A model generated the notes under the pieces. That model searched no databases. It saw nothing but the letters and a program-made list of their open reading frames with translations, and was not told the DNA's origin. From Thiomicrorhabdus sp033238645 (GTDB lineage Bacteria; Pseudomonadota; Gammaproteobacteria; Thiomicrospirales; Thiomicrospiraceae): a stretch of 64,000 nt of DNA. The first letter of the stretch is position 1. The number at the start of each line of letters is the position of its first letter. The position numbers and the translations under genes were made by a program. The stretch is taken from positions 124,001 to 188,000 of the forward strand of contig BQXR01000002.1 of NCBI GenBank assembly GCA_033238645.1. The letters run 5' to 3'. Below are positions 17,453-26,497 of the stretch, piece after piece.

Positions 17453-20281
17453 TTAGTGTGCTTCATCCCAATTGATACCCTGACCAATCTCAACAATTAA
17501 CGGTACTTTCAGTTCTAAAGCCGACTCCATAATTATTTTTATCTCTACTCTCGCTGCTTCAATATCTTTGTCTGCGATCTCAAATACCAATTCATCGTGT
17601 ACCTGCATTAGCATCTGAAGATCTAAATTACAGCTATTCAACCAAGCTTCCATTTTGACCATAGCGATTTTAATAATATCCGCTGCGGTTCCCTGCATGG
17701 GTGCGTTGATTGCAGTACGTTCTGCATATTGGCGCAGCATACCATTGCTGGCATTAATATCAGGCAAGTAGAGACGACGACCTTCTAAGGTCTCAACATA
17801 ACCTGTCTCTTTGGCTTGCTCTTTAGTGCTCTCCATATACTGTAAAACACCAGGGTAACGCGCAAAGTAGAGGTTGATATACTCTTGTGCTAAACCACGA
17901 GAGACATTTAACTGCTTGGCTAAACCAAAAGCGGACATACCGTAAATTAGGCCAAAGTTGACTGCTTTTGCACTACGACGTTGATCAGTAGTGACTTGAT
18001 CTAAAGTGATACCAAAGATCTCAGCGGCGGTTGCTTGGTGAATATCGCGGCCTTCAGAGAAGGCGGTCAATAGACCCTCATCCCCTGAGAGGTGTGCCAT
18101 GATTCTTAGCTCAATTTGCGAGTAATCGGCTGCGACTAATTGATAACCTGGGCGGGCAATAAACGCTTGGCGAATACGACGACCTTCTGCAGAACGAATC
18201 GGAATATTCTGTAAGTTTGGCTCGGTAGAAGAGAGACGACCTGTTGCTGCAATCGCTTGCTGGTAAGAGGTATGAATACGTCCAGTATCTGGATCAATCT
18301 GTTTTGGTAGAGAGTCGGTATAGGTTGATTTTAACTTAGCCAAACTACGATACTCTAAAATCAAAGTCGGCATTTCATGGCCTCGATCAGCCAACTCTGC
18401 TAAAACAGGTTCTGCGGTAGATGCTTGGCCTTTAGGCGTTTTTTTGATGATCGGTAGTTCTAAGTTTTCAAATAAAATTACTTGAAGTTGCTTAGACGAA
18501 TTTAGGTTAAAGACTTCACCTGCAATTAGGTGAGCTTTCTGTTCTAGGTCCGCTAATTTTATCGTGATCTCTTCACTCTGTTTAGCCAGCATATCGATAT
18601 CAAGTAAGACACCATTGCGTTCCATATGCGCTAAAACTGGTAGTAGAGGCATCTCTATGTCGGTAAAGACTTTCTTTAGGCTTGGTTCTGCTTCTAGCTG
18701 CTGCCAAAGTGTTTTGTGTAGCTGTAAGGTAATATCGGCATCTTCTGCTGCATAAGGTGCGGCGACTTTAATCTCAATTTGATTAAAGGTCAGCTGCTTT
18801 TTACCTTTGCCCGCAATCTCTTCAAAATGTGTGGTGCGGTGATTAAGATATTTAAGTGCTAAATCATCCATGTTGTGACGGGTGGCCACACTGTTAAAAG
18901 TATAAGATTCGATCATGGTATCGAACTGAATACCTTTTAATGAGATACCGTGATTTTGCAGCACATGCCAATCATATTTTAAATTTTGACCACATTTAGC
19001 AACTGTTTCATCTTCTAAGATTGGTTTTAAACGATCTAAAACCCTCTGTAGATCAAGTTGATCAGGCGCACCTTCATAGTCATGTGCCAATGGAATGTAA
19101 CAAGCTAGGTTTTCTTCGGAATTATCTGGGTTTTGAACTGCCAAACAGATACCGACAATTTTCGCCTGCATGGTATTTAGCGAGGTGGTCTCGGTATCAA
19201 TTGCAAACAGATCAGCGTTTTGAATACGCTCTATCCAAAGCTCAAATTGGCCTTGGGTATAAATAGTTTCATAGCTTGTTGCGGTACTGGTTGCAGGGCT
19301 TGAAGCTGCCGCTGTATCACTTACTTCAGCAGTTGAACCTTTTTTGGTAAGTGTTTGGCTATGGGCTTTTTTGCCTGTTGATTTAGAGAAAGGAACTTCA
19401 TCGTTCATCACTTGAGTTAGCCAGTTCTTTAGATCATACTCATCAAACAACTCTGCTAGGCGCTCCATATCGGCAGGGTGGCGCTTAATATCATCCAACC
19501 CAACTGGCAGCTCGCAATCTAATTTAATAGTGGTGAGTTTGCGTGATAACAGCAATAGATCAATATTATTGCGCAAGTGCTCCCCAATCTTGCCGCCCAT
19601 CATTGGCGCATTGGCAATAACGTTATCGACATTACCAAAGGCCGTTAACCATTTAACAGCGGTCTTAGGGCCACATTTAGGCACCCCTGGAATATTATCT
19701 GAGCTATCGCCCATCAAAGCTAAGTAATCAATAATTTGATCAGGACGCACACCATATTTTTCCACCACGTATTCAGGCGTAGAGAGGGTGTTAGTCATGG
19801 TATTAATCAGCGTGACGTGCTCATTTACCAGCTGGGCTAAATCTTTATCACCCGTAGAGATTAATGTATCGTGTTTGGCTTCGGTTGCTTGTTGTGCAAA
19901 GGTGCCCATTACATCATCGGCCTCTACGCCATCGATGACTAACAGTGGCAAACCTAAGGCTTTAACAATCTCATGGATTGGCTCAATCTGGCTACGCAAC
20001 TCATCAGGCATCGGTGGACGATGTGCTTTGTACTCAGAGTACATCTCATGACGAAAGGTAGGCCCTTTGGCATCAAAGATCACTGCCATCTTCTCTGGCT
20101 GATACTGCTCAAGCAGTTTGCCGAGCATATTAATAACCCCAAAAATCGCCCCCGTTGGCTGACCTTTACTATTGGTAAGCGGTGGCATACCGTGGAAAGC
20201 TCTAAATAGATAAGAGGAGCCATCCACTAAAATAAATGGGCTGTCTGGGTTGGTGATGATTTCTGAGTTTGATTCAGTCAT
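17453..20281 (-). CDS. polA: DNA polymerase I
   Basis: 942 residues from MTESNSEI. Domains in order: 5'-3' exonuclease (LVDGSSYLFRAFHGMP at the start), 3'-5' proofreading exonuclease (DTETTSLNTMQAK retains the catalytic Asp and Glu), and family A polymerase with DYSQIELRIMAHLSGD, the O helix RRSAKAVNFGLIYGMSAFGL and QVHDEL. A full-length repair and Okazaki-fragment polymerase. An upstream ATG at 20308 would add nine residues. Confidence 0.96.
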   Translation of the reverse strand: MTESNSEIITNPDSPFILVDGSSYLFRAFHGMPPLTNSKGQPTGAIFGVINMLGKLLEQYQPEKMAVIFDAKGPTFRHEMYSEYKAHRPPMPDELRSQIEPIHEIVKALGLPLLVIDGVEADDVMGTFAQQATEAKHDTLISTGDKDLAQLVNEHVTLINTMTNTLSTPEYVVEKYGVRPDQIIDYLALMGDSSDNIPGVPKCGPKTAVKWLTAFGNVDNVIANAPMMGGKIGEHLRNNIDLLLLSRKLTTIKLDCELPVGLDDIKRHPADMERLAELFDEYDLKNWLTQVMNDEVPFSKSTGKKAHSQTLTKKGSTAEVSDTAAASSPATSTATSYETIYTQGQFELWIERIQNADLFAIDTETTSLNTMQAKIVGICLAVQNPDNSEENLACYIPLAHDYEGAPDQLDLQRVLDRLKPILEDETVAKCGQNLKYDWHVLQNHGISLKGIQFDTMIESYTFNSVATRHNMDDLALKYLNHRTTHFEEIAGKGKKQLTFNQIEIKVAAPYAAEDADITLQLHKTLWQQLEAEPSLKKVFTDIEMPLLPVLAHMERNGVLLDIDMLAKQSEEITIKLADLEQKAHLIAGEVFNLNSSKQLQVILFENLELPIIKKTPKGQASTAEPVLAELADRGHEMPTLILEYRSLAKLKSTYTDSLPKQIDPDTGRIHTSYQQAIAATGRLSSTEPNLQNIPIRSAEGRRIRQAFIARPGYQLVAADYSQIELRIMAHLSGDEGLLTAFSEGRDIHQATAAEIFGITLDQVTTDQRRSAKAVNFGLIYGMSAFGLAKQLNVSRGLAQEYINLYFARYPGVLQYMESTKEQAKETGYVETLEGRRLYLPDINASNGMLRQYAERTAINAPMQGTAADIIKIAMVKMEAWLNSCNLDLQMLMQVHDELVFEIADKDIEAARVEIKIIMESALELKVPLIVEIGQGINWDEAH

Positions 20282-20447
20282 TTTTGCGCCTGATATGGTA
20301 AAATTCAACGCATTATTTTACCAATTAATTAGACTGAATATTTTTTGATTAAATCATTTAAAGCAAAGTGCTTTATTCTTTTGATCTATATCGCAAGATA
20401 AACGCCTGAATTAGCCTAATTAACCCAATTTTAAGAGACTTTACTTT

Positions 20448-21395
20448 ATGTCTGTCTATACAGTCGTTGAAGAAAACCAGTTAATCACTTTTTTAGAAGA
20501 TTACGATGTAGGAACACTAGACTCTTTTGAAGGTATTAGTGCTGGCATTGAAAATACCAACTACTTTGTAAATACAGTGAAAGGCGGGTTACGTCAGCAA
20601 TTTGTATTAACCATTTTTGAACACCATACGTTTGAAGAGCTACCGTACTTTTTAAATATTATGGCGTTTATGGCCGAGCATAAGATCCCAACGGCACACC
20701 CAATGCCAACCAAGTCGAATGGTTATTTAAAATATCTATGCGGTAAACCTGCATCTTTAGTAGAGCGTTTGAAAGGGGGGGGAGTAGATAACCCTTCTAA
20801 AGTACAATGTGGCGTAATGGGGGAACAGTTGGCTCGCTTTCATCAAGCGGGTGCTAATTTTGATCAACACCGTGAAAATGATCGTGATCTAGATTGGATG
20901 CAGGCTACTTTTTTTGAGATTAAGTCGCATTTAAGTGATGAAGAGTTAGCCTTAATTGAAGCAGAATTAGCTTTCCAAAATACCGTTGATTGGGATCACT
21001 GCCCTAAGGGTGTCACTCATGCGGATCTATTCTGCGATAACGCGCTGTTTGATGGTGATATCCTGTCTGGCATTATCGATCTTTACTACGCTTGTCACTC
21101 ATCACTTCTATACGATCTTGCTGTGATGGTAAATGACTGGTGCCGTGTTCACTCAGATAATCCAGCTGAGATTCAGTTTGATGAGACCAAAATAGACACC
21201 ATGGTTTCTGCCTATCAGAAGCAGCGCCCATTAACTGATGTAGAGCAGCAAGTCTGGCCAGCCGCTCTGCGTTTAGCTGCGTTGCGTTTCTTCCTATCGC
21301 GTCTGAAAGATAAATGTAACCCTCGCGAAGGTGAGATGACCCAAATTAAAGACCCTGATGTATTTAAGCAAGTGTTAAAGATTCATCAAGCATAA
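20448..21395 (+). CDS. thrB: Homoserine kinase (protein-kinase-like type)
   Basis: 315 residues. SVYTVVEENQLITFLEDYDVGTL and the catalytic loop HADLFCDNALFDGD followed by GIIDLYYACHSSLLYDLAV identify the aminoglycoside-phosphotransferase-fold ThrB found in many proteobacteria. It phosphorylates homoserine in threonine synthesis. An eight-G tract (20775-20782) encodes part of LKGGGVDNP in a surface region and could be slippage-prone. A 159-base inverted-repeat element begins one base after the stop codon. Confidence 0.93.
   Translation: MSVYTVVEENQLITFLEDYDVGTLDSFEGISAGIENTNYFVNTVKGGLRQQFVLTIFEHHTFEELPYFLNIMAFMAEHKIPTAHPMPTKSNGYLKYLCGKPASLVERLKGGGVDNPSKVQCGVMGEQLARFHQAGANFDQHRENDRDLDWMQATFFEIKSHLSDEELALIEAELAFQNTVDWDHCPKGVTHADLFCDNALFDGDILSGIIDLYYACHSSLLYDLAVMVNDWCRVHSDNPAEIQFDETKIDTMVSAYQKQRPLTDVEQQVWPAALRLAALRFFLSRLKDKCNPREGEMTQIKDPDVFKQVLKIHQA
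20768..20787 (+). repeat. G-tract motif-like site inside thrB
   Basis: TTTGAAAGGGGGGGGAGTAG lies in frame within thrB. It shares the flank and G8 tract with the dispersed motif but lacks AGCAG, so membership is uncertain. Confidence 0.35.
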
Positions 21396-21396
21396 T

Positions 21397-21555
21397 GAGA
21401 CCTTTGTACGAGACCATAAACGAATAAAAATGGCTAAAATTCTGCTGCTTTTTGTTGAAAAACTTGTCAATAGCTAGCTATTACCTGCGTTTTCCGCCTT
21501 AATCAACAGAGTTTTATCTTATTTTTTTCACGTCTCTGGCTCATGCAAAGGCCTC
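21397..21555. mobile_element. 159-bp palindromic MITE-like element, copy A
   Basis: Bounded by GAGACCTTTGTACGAG and the imperfect inverse CTCATGCAAAGGCCTC. The centre is the palindrome AATAGCTAGCTATT. It matches, in inverse orientation, the 159-base element at 58029-58187 across its whole length. It has no coding capacity. It looks like a miniature inverted-repeat transposable element; the ends recall those of some IS5-family elements, but no target duplication is clear. Confidence 0.75.
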
Positions 21556-21604
21556 AATTAGATTCAATGCGTTAAATCGTATACTTAACCCAAAGGAAAT
21601 TTGT

Positions 21605-21988
21605 ATGTATTACCTAGTAGACACTGATAAGTCATTTGAACAAGCTGTAGCAGATTTAACCGTTGCCGTTGCCAATCACAAGTTTGGTGTACTGCATATT
21701 CACAATATTGGTAATACGCTGCGTAGCAAAGGCATTGAGTTTGTAGAAGAGTGCAATGTATTTGAAGTCTGTAACCCTGTTAAAGCCGCACAGGTATTAG
21801 CGATTGATATGCGCTTAAATATGGCGCTGCCTTGCCGTATCTCTGTTTTTACAGAGAACGGAAAAGTACAGATCGGTATGATCGAGCCTGCAAAAATGCT
21901 AGAGATATTATCGGATAACGCTGACCTAAAAACTGTGGCTGAAGAAGTAGAGCAAAGTATTATTCAGATGATTAACGAAGCTAAATAG
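21605..21988 (+). CDS. DUF302 family protein
   Basis: 127 residues, soluble, no signal peptide. The order SFEQAVADLTVAVANHKFGVLHIHNI, VFEVCNPVKAAQVLAIDMRLNMALPCRISVF is the DUF302 fold. The family has no firm biochemical role; it occurs often in sulfur oxidisers and anaerobes. An AAAGGAAAT ribosome-binding site lies upstream and a strong hairpin terminator follows. Confidence 0.85.
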   Translation: MYYLVDTDKSFEQAVADLTVAVANHKFGVLHIHNIGNTLRSKGIEFVEECNVFEVCNPVKAAQVLAIDMRLNMALPCRISVFTENGKVQIGMIEPAKMLEILSDNADLKTVAEEVEQSIIQMINEAK

Positions 21989-21999
21989 ACCTTACTATC

Positions 22000-22024
22000 T
22001 ACCCTCAATCTCATATTGAGGGTA
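22000..22024. terminator. Hairpin after the DUF302 gene
   Basis: TACCCTCAAT (22000-22009) pairs perfectly with ATTGAGGGTA (22015-22024) across CTCAT. No T run follows; instead a G-tract motif (C-rich on this strand) is attached directly. Confidence 0.65.
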
Positions 22025-22043
22025 TTACCCCCCCTGCTTAAAA
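22021..22043 (-). repeat. G-tract motif copy 6
   Basis: On the minus strand it reads TTTTAAGCAGGGGGGGTAAT followed by ACCCTCAA. It is fused to the hairpin at 22000-22024 between the convergent DUF302 and VIT-family genes. Confidence 0.7.
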
Positions 22044-22114
22044 CCTTTAAACTTTAAAAGACTTCCTTTATCAAAGCTTCTAGGGTCATTTATAAATCTT
22101 ATTTATTGTTTAGC

Positions 22115-22675
22115 TTAACCCTCTACTCCAAACGTCAATCCAACATAGGTGGTTAAGGCCACTGGAATCGCAGCACCAGATACAAAAGCGGTTGCTGAGG
22201 CTACAGCGGCTTGTATTGGTCTGGCTGTGTGGGTTTCTGATAGGCCTAGCTCATCTCTGGAATGGGCATCTAGGGCATCGTGTTCCATTAGTTCAAAGGC
22301 AACTTTATCTGCGGTCTCTTGGCTGACACCTCGTTGGGTATAGATAAAGGCGAGTTCGGCCTTTTCATGTTCCCAGTTGTCTTCTAAGGACTTTCTCTCT
22401 ATTTCTAAATCAGCTTTTTCGGTGTCTGCTTGTGAACTGACTGAGACATATTCACCCGCAGCCATTGATAGTGCGCCCGCAACGAGTGCTGCTAAGGCAA
22501 CCATCAAAACATGTTCTTTATCTGCACCTGCTGCAATGACCCCAACCAGTAGACTGACAACAGAAATAATGCCGTCATTGGCACCTAATACAGCGGCTCT
22601 AAGCCAGCCCATTCGATGACTGTAGTGTGCGCCTGTTAAATGGTCATCGTGTAGGTCTTGGTTATAGTGATGCAT
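22115..22675 (-). CDS. VIT1/CCC1 family transporter, C-terminally shortened
   Basis: 186 residues from the ATG preceded by AGGA (upstream start at 22717 possible). HRMGWLRAAVLGANDGIISVVSLLVGV is the first helix of the VIT iron/manganese transporters, followed by MAAGEYVSVSSQADTEKADLE and the cytosolic metal-binding helices. The protein ends at GLTFGVEG after only the third membrane helix, where family members of about 230 residues have two more. No further hydrophobic sequence follows in frame. It may be a truncated, possibly non-functional copy. Confidence 0.8.
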   Translation of the reverse strand: MHHYNQDLHDDHLTGAHYSHRMGWLRAAVLGANDGIISVVSLLVGVIAAGADKEHVLMVALAALVAGALSMAAGEYVSVSSQADTEKADLEIERKSLEDNWEHEKAELAFIYTQRGVSQETADKVAFELMEHDALDAHSRDELGLSETHTARPIQAAVASATAFVSGAAIPVALTTYVGLTFGVEG

Positions 22676-22800
22676 GCTTGGGATCCTGTTGTCTTTGTGA
22701 CACTTAATTATATTCATTCAATGGTGATAGTAAATAATAGTTAAATTAATTAGTACTGAGTGCCTTATTTAGTAGGAGAGTTAATTGACTTTTATTTGAG

Positions 22801-22822
22801 GGTATACCCCCCCTGCTTGAAG
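22801..22822 (-). repeat. G-tract motif copy 7
   Basis: On the minus strand CTTCAAGCAGGGGGGGTATA, followed by CCCTCAAA. The same combination of G tract plus TACCCTCAA occurs in copy 6. It sits in the 347-base divergent gap between the VIT-family gene and the TonB receptor gene; the rest of the gap is AT-rich with no clear Fur box. Confidence 0.7.
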
Positions 22823-23022
22823 TCTATTTCAATTAAAGTAACTTTATTAAAAAAATAATTAAGTACGGTAAAAAGGCTTAATAAGCATTTGGTTGATTTA
22901 GGTTATCTATTAAGACTTTATTCACACTCTTTAGAGTATTCAGTAAGTATTGTTCATTAATTGTTATAGGCAATAATAGTATGATGCGCACCAAATAATT
23001 AATTAAATTGGGATTGAATATC

Positions 23023-25050
23023 GTGCAAAAATCAAAACTCTCTTTGGCTATACTGGCAGCTCTAATGGCCTCTCAAGTTCAAGCAGCCGATTCGGTTGAA
23101 CTAGATAGCATCACTGTCACGGCAACACGCTCTGCTGAAGAAATTTTAAGTCAGCCCCTTTCTGTTGCTAAAAAAGGTGTGGAAGAGAAGCAGCTAGATC
23201 AAGCGATGTTTCAGAAAGATGTTTTGAACTCTATTGCCAGTGTCTCTATTAAACAGACAGGTTCGGTTATTGGCCATACCGCTGCGATTCGTACGCCTAA
23301 TACAACGCTGCCATATTTCTTATATCTGCAAGATGGTATTCCAGTCCAGTCGTCTGGTTTCTTTAACCATAATGCGATGGCCTACACTAACTTTCAAACA
23401 GCACAGACAGCAGAAGTCATAAAAGGCGCAGGCACAGCACTTTATGGTTCTGATGCGATTGCTGCAACGGTTAATATTCAGAGCAAGCAGCCAGGAAAAG
23501 GGCTTGATCGTAAGTTAGATATTTACGGCGGTAGTGATGCGTTTAAGCAGGGCAGTCTAAAAATACGTGATTCTGTAGGGGATGATATTGCTTATGGTTT
23601 CGATGCTTCTATTACGGATAGTGATGGTTGGCGTGAGCACACTGAGGTGAGACGTACCGAGTTTACAGGTTTGTACAATATTAGTACTGAGAATAATGAT
23701 TTTAAAATCTCACTACTCTCTAACCACTCGCGTGCACAACAAGCAGGTTCCCTGCTAAGTATTGATGCGCTAGAGAATGATACTCGCAGTATGGGAGATA
23801 TTGAAAGTAAGTTAGCTAGCGTTGATGCGATGCGTCAGTTTGACCATAATCGTATTGGTATGCAGTGGGATAGTTTTATGGTTCAGGATCTGGAGATGAG
23901 CACCATCGCTTATGCACGTAATAACCGTAACCAGTACACAGCCACTTGGAAACCAAGCCTACCGCATAATGACAGTACACAAAATACAGTTGGTGTCATG
24001 CATAAAGGAACTCTAACGCCAAGTTGGGGACGTTTTATCTACGGGGTTGATGGTGAAGTAACGCAAGGAACAACTATTTATTCACAGCAGTTTGATGATG
24101 CGGGTAACAATATCCTGACGGGTGAAATCTATAACTATAATGTAGATTACGTTGCCGCTGCCCCTTACGTTCATACAGATTGGAATATCGCTGAAAAATA
24201 TACGCTATCAACCGGTCTTCGTTATGACATTAACCGTTATAACTATACAAATAATCTAGCAGATGGTGAGTATGGTACTTCTGGTTATGTAAGAGCAACT
24301 AGCCGTAATGATAGCTATGAGCACCTTAGCCCTAAGTTATCTTTAAACTACGCCCTAGCGTCTAATACGATGATTTATGCGCGTTATGCAAATGCATTCC
24401 GTGTGCCTTCGGCTTCTCGTTTATACAACCTGACAGATAAGAGTACACAATTTAAGCTTGACCCTGAAGTCTCTAATACTTATGAGTTGGGTTATAAAGT
24501 AACAGGTAAGTCTACAGACGTTGAAGTAGCTCTTTACTATATGGATATTGCGGATACGATTACCAAATATAAAGATGGTGCAACAGTGTACTATGACAAT
24601 GGTGGAACCACTGTTAATCAAGGGTTTGAGTTAAGCATTAAGCACATGATCAATGATCAATGGACAACTAAGTTAGCTTATAGTCGTAGTTCACACCGCT
24701 TTGCAAATGATGCCACTTATGGTGATAGTGAAATGGCTGCAGCACCCAATAATAACTTGAATCTAAGGCTGTTCTATCGTCCTAGTGGAAGTGGTCTATT
24801 ATTGATGGCGGAAGGTATTTTTGTCGGTGATTACTATATGGATCACGCACAGACAACGTCTTATGCTGGTTATAAGATACTGAACCTAAAAGCGGATTAC
24901 CAGATCAATGATACGTGGCGTGTATATGCTAAGTTAGATAACGTAATGGATGAGCGTTATGCGGAATCAGCGACTTATGGTTATGGTAAAGAAAAGTATA
25001 CGCCAGGCGCTGTTCGTCAGGCCTTTATCGGTATGAATGTTGATTGGTAG
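23023..25050 (+). CDS. TonB-dependent outer-membrane receptor
   Basis: About 675 residues from a GTG start preceded by GGGA (an upstream TTG at 23008 is less likely because the signal peptide MQKSKLSLAILAALMASQVQA begins here). The mature protein opens with a TonB-box-like VELDSITVTATR. A plug domain follows (DGIPVQSSGFF, EVIKGAGTALYGSDAIAATVNI), then a beta-barrel ending in an aromatic residue. It takes up a ferric siderophore, haem or similar ligand. The next gene starts 14 bases later and encodes a PepSY-type membrane protein, supporting an iron role. Confidence 0.9.
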   Translation: MQKSKLSLAILAALMASQVQAADSVELDSITVTATRSAEEILSQPLSVAKKGVEEKQLDQAMFQKDVLNSIASVSIKQTGSVIGHTAAIRTPNTTLPYFLYLQDGIPVQSSGFFNHNAMAYTNFQTAQTAEVIKGAGTALYGSDAIAATVNIQSKQPGKGLDRKLDIYGGSDAFKQGSLKIRDSVGDDIAYGFDASITDSDGWREHTEVRRTEFTGLYNISTENNDFKISLLSNHSRAQQAGSLLSIDALENDTRSMGDIESKLASVDAMRQFDHNRIGMQWDSFMVQDLEMSTIAYARNNRNQYTATWKPSLPHNDSTQNTVGVMHKGTLTPSWGRFIYGVDGEVTQGTTIYSQQFDDAGNNILTGEIYNYNVDYVAAAPYVHTDWNIAEKYTLSTGLRYDINRYNYTNNLADGEYGTSGYVRATSRNDSYEHLSPKLSLNYALASNTMIYARYANAFRVPSASRLYNLTDKSTQFKLDPEVSNTYELGYKVTGKSTDVEVALYYMDIADTITKYKDGATVYYDNGGTTVNQGFELSIKHMINDQWTTKLAYSRSSHRFANDATYGDSEMAAAPNNNLNLRLFYRPSGSGLLLMAEGIFVGDYYMDHAQTTSYAGYKILNLKADYQINDTWRVYAKLDNVMDERYAESATYGYGKEKYTPGAVRQAFIGMNVDW

Positions 25051-25064
25051 GGTTGTAAAGGTAG

Positions 25065-26453
25065 ATGGGTCTTCGTAAACTACATCAAAAGGCCGGCATT
25101 ATTGCTGGCCTTTTTTTATTAATACTCAGTTTAACTGGGTTCTTTTTAAATCATGATCAGTGGAAGTTTCAATATCACTGGACACTGCCTAACTCTATTT
25201 TGCCTGATGCGGTTGTGCAAGCCGATAAAAAACTTTTTCAAACCAAAACCACTCAAGCAAACAATCCCAATTGGTGGGTTACTGCTGGCCTAAGAGGTGC
25301 TTTTGTCTCTCAGGATGGCGGGTTAAGCTATCAGCAAACTTCTAATCATCAGTTTTATGCATTGAGTTGGTTAGATAAGGATCTCTATGCAGCCACTGAA
25401 GATGGTCTCTATAAGTCCTTAGACAGTGGCTTAAACTGGCGAAGAATCGCCCTAGAGGGCCAATGGATTAATGCCTTAGCTATTGATGGTAATAATCTAT
25501 TAGTATCGGTCGATAAGAGCAAGTTACTGCTGTTAAATCCTTTTGGTGAGGTGCTTAAAGAGGCAGGAGTTGATCTACCTGCAACTGAGTTGGCAGAGGG
25601 TATTACTCTATCTAGATTTGTCCGTGATTTTCACTATGGACGCGGTTTTTTGGATGATGGTTGGTCTCTGCTTCTGAATGATATTGCCACTTGGATTTTA
25701 CTATTTTCAGCACTAAGTGGTTTCTTTATTTGGTGGTCTTTAAGGCAAGCTAAAAAAATACACCGTGCAAGCCGATCTAAAATGCAGCTGGTTAAGAAAA
25801 CTATGTCTGTGCATAGTCATTCTTTGGTTCTATTGGCACTACCATTCTTAATGCTATTTGCTATTACAGGCATTTTGTTAGATCACAGTAAGTTCTTTAA
25901 TCCCTATCTTAAAGAGATTACTTGGTCACAAAGCACCCTGCCGCCAGTATATAGCTCTCTTAGAGAAGATATCTGGTCTATAGATATTGAGTCGTTACCT
26001 TCAGAGAAACTAACTTACCGAATAGGCAATCGTTATGGGGTTTATGAAAGTCCTGATTTAAAGGACTGGAAAAAGGTCTCAAATGGCTTTGCGTACCGTA
26101 TGAAGCGTTTAGGCGATACGCTGTATGTCAGCGGTATGGGTTCTCCACCGCGCAGCTATAATGAGCAGGGGGGGTGGCAGATCATTAAAGCTCCCGGTAT
26201 GTTTAGAGATACCTACCAGCAAGATCAGGCACAAGTCTATTTTGGTGGGCATGGTCAAACGGACAAACAAGTGCCTCTTCTAGAGAACAGCACTTTTTAC
26301 AGTATTATGCTGACCTTACATGATGGCACTTTCTTTGCGGAGTGGTGGGTTTGGGTAAATGATTTTGCTTCGATATTACTTATTCTGCTCTTGGTAACAG
26401 GCTTTATGCGTTGGAAGAAAAAACGCCATAGCATGAGAAAGATTTTTAAATAA
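25065..26453 (+). CDS. PepSY-associated membrane protein with Asp-box repeats
   Basis: 462 residues. Four hydrophobic helices (about residues 10-30, 205-228, 255-277 and 434-452) frame two periplasmic loops. The layout HQKAGIIAGLFLLILSLTGFFLNH and MSVHSHSLVLLALPFLMLFAITGILLDH is that of PepSY-TM proteins, often paired with TonB receptors and linked to ferric-siderophore reduction. The first loop holds Asp-box (BNR) motifs VSQDGGLSYQ and SLDSGLNWRR instead of a plain PepSY domain. A G-tract motif (26162-26179) lies in the coding sequence as NEQGGW. Confidence 0.75.
   Translation: MGLRKLHQKAGIIAGLFLLILSLTGFFLNHDQWKFQYHWTLPNSILPDAVVQADKKLFQTKTTQANNPNWWVTAGLRGAFVSQDGGLSYQQTSNHQFYALSWLDKDLYAATEDGLYKSLDSGLNWRRIALEGQWINALAIDGNNLLVSVDKSKLLLLNPFGEVLKEAGVDLPATELAEGITLSRFVRDFHYGRGFLDDGWSLLLNDIATWILLFSALSGFFIWWSLRQAKKIHRASRSKMQLVKKTMSVHSHSLVLLALPFLMLFAITGILLDHSKFFNPYLKEITWSQSTLPPVYSSLREDIWSIDIESLPSEKLTYRIGNRYGVYESPDLKDWKKVSNGFAYRMKRLGDTLYVSGMGSPPRSYNEQGGWQIIKAPGMFRDTYQQDQAQVYFGGHGQTDKQVPLLENSTFYSIMLTLHDGTFFAEWWVWVNDFASILLILLLVTGFMRWKKKRHSMRKIFK
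26162..26179 (+). repeat. G-tract motif copy 8 (inside coding sequence)
   Basis: TGAGCAGGGGGGGTGGCA in frame within the PepSY-associated gene, coding for EQGGWQ. It carries the full core GAGCAGGGGGGG. Confidence 0.65.
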
Positions 26454-26497
26454 GTGAGCAGGTCTATTGGCAGTCTTAATGAGAGCGTTGAAGGCAG

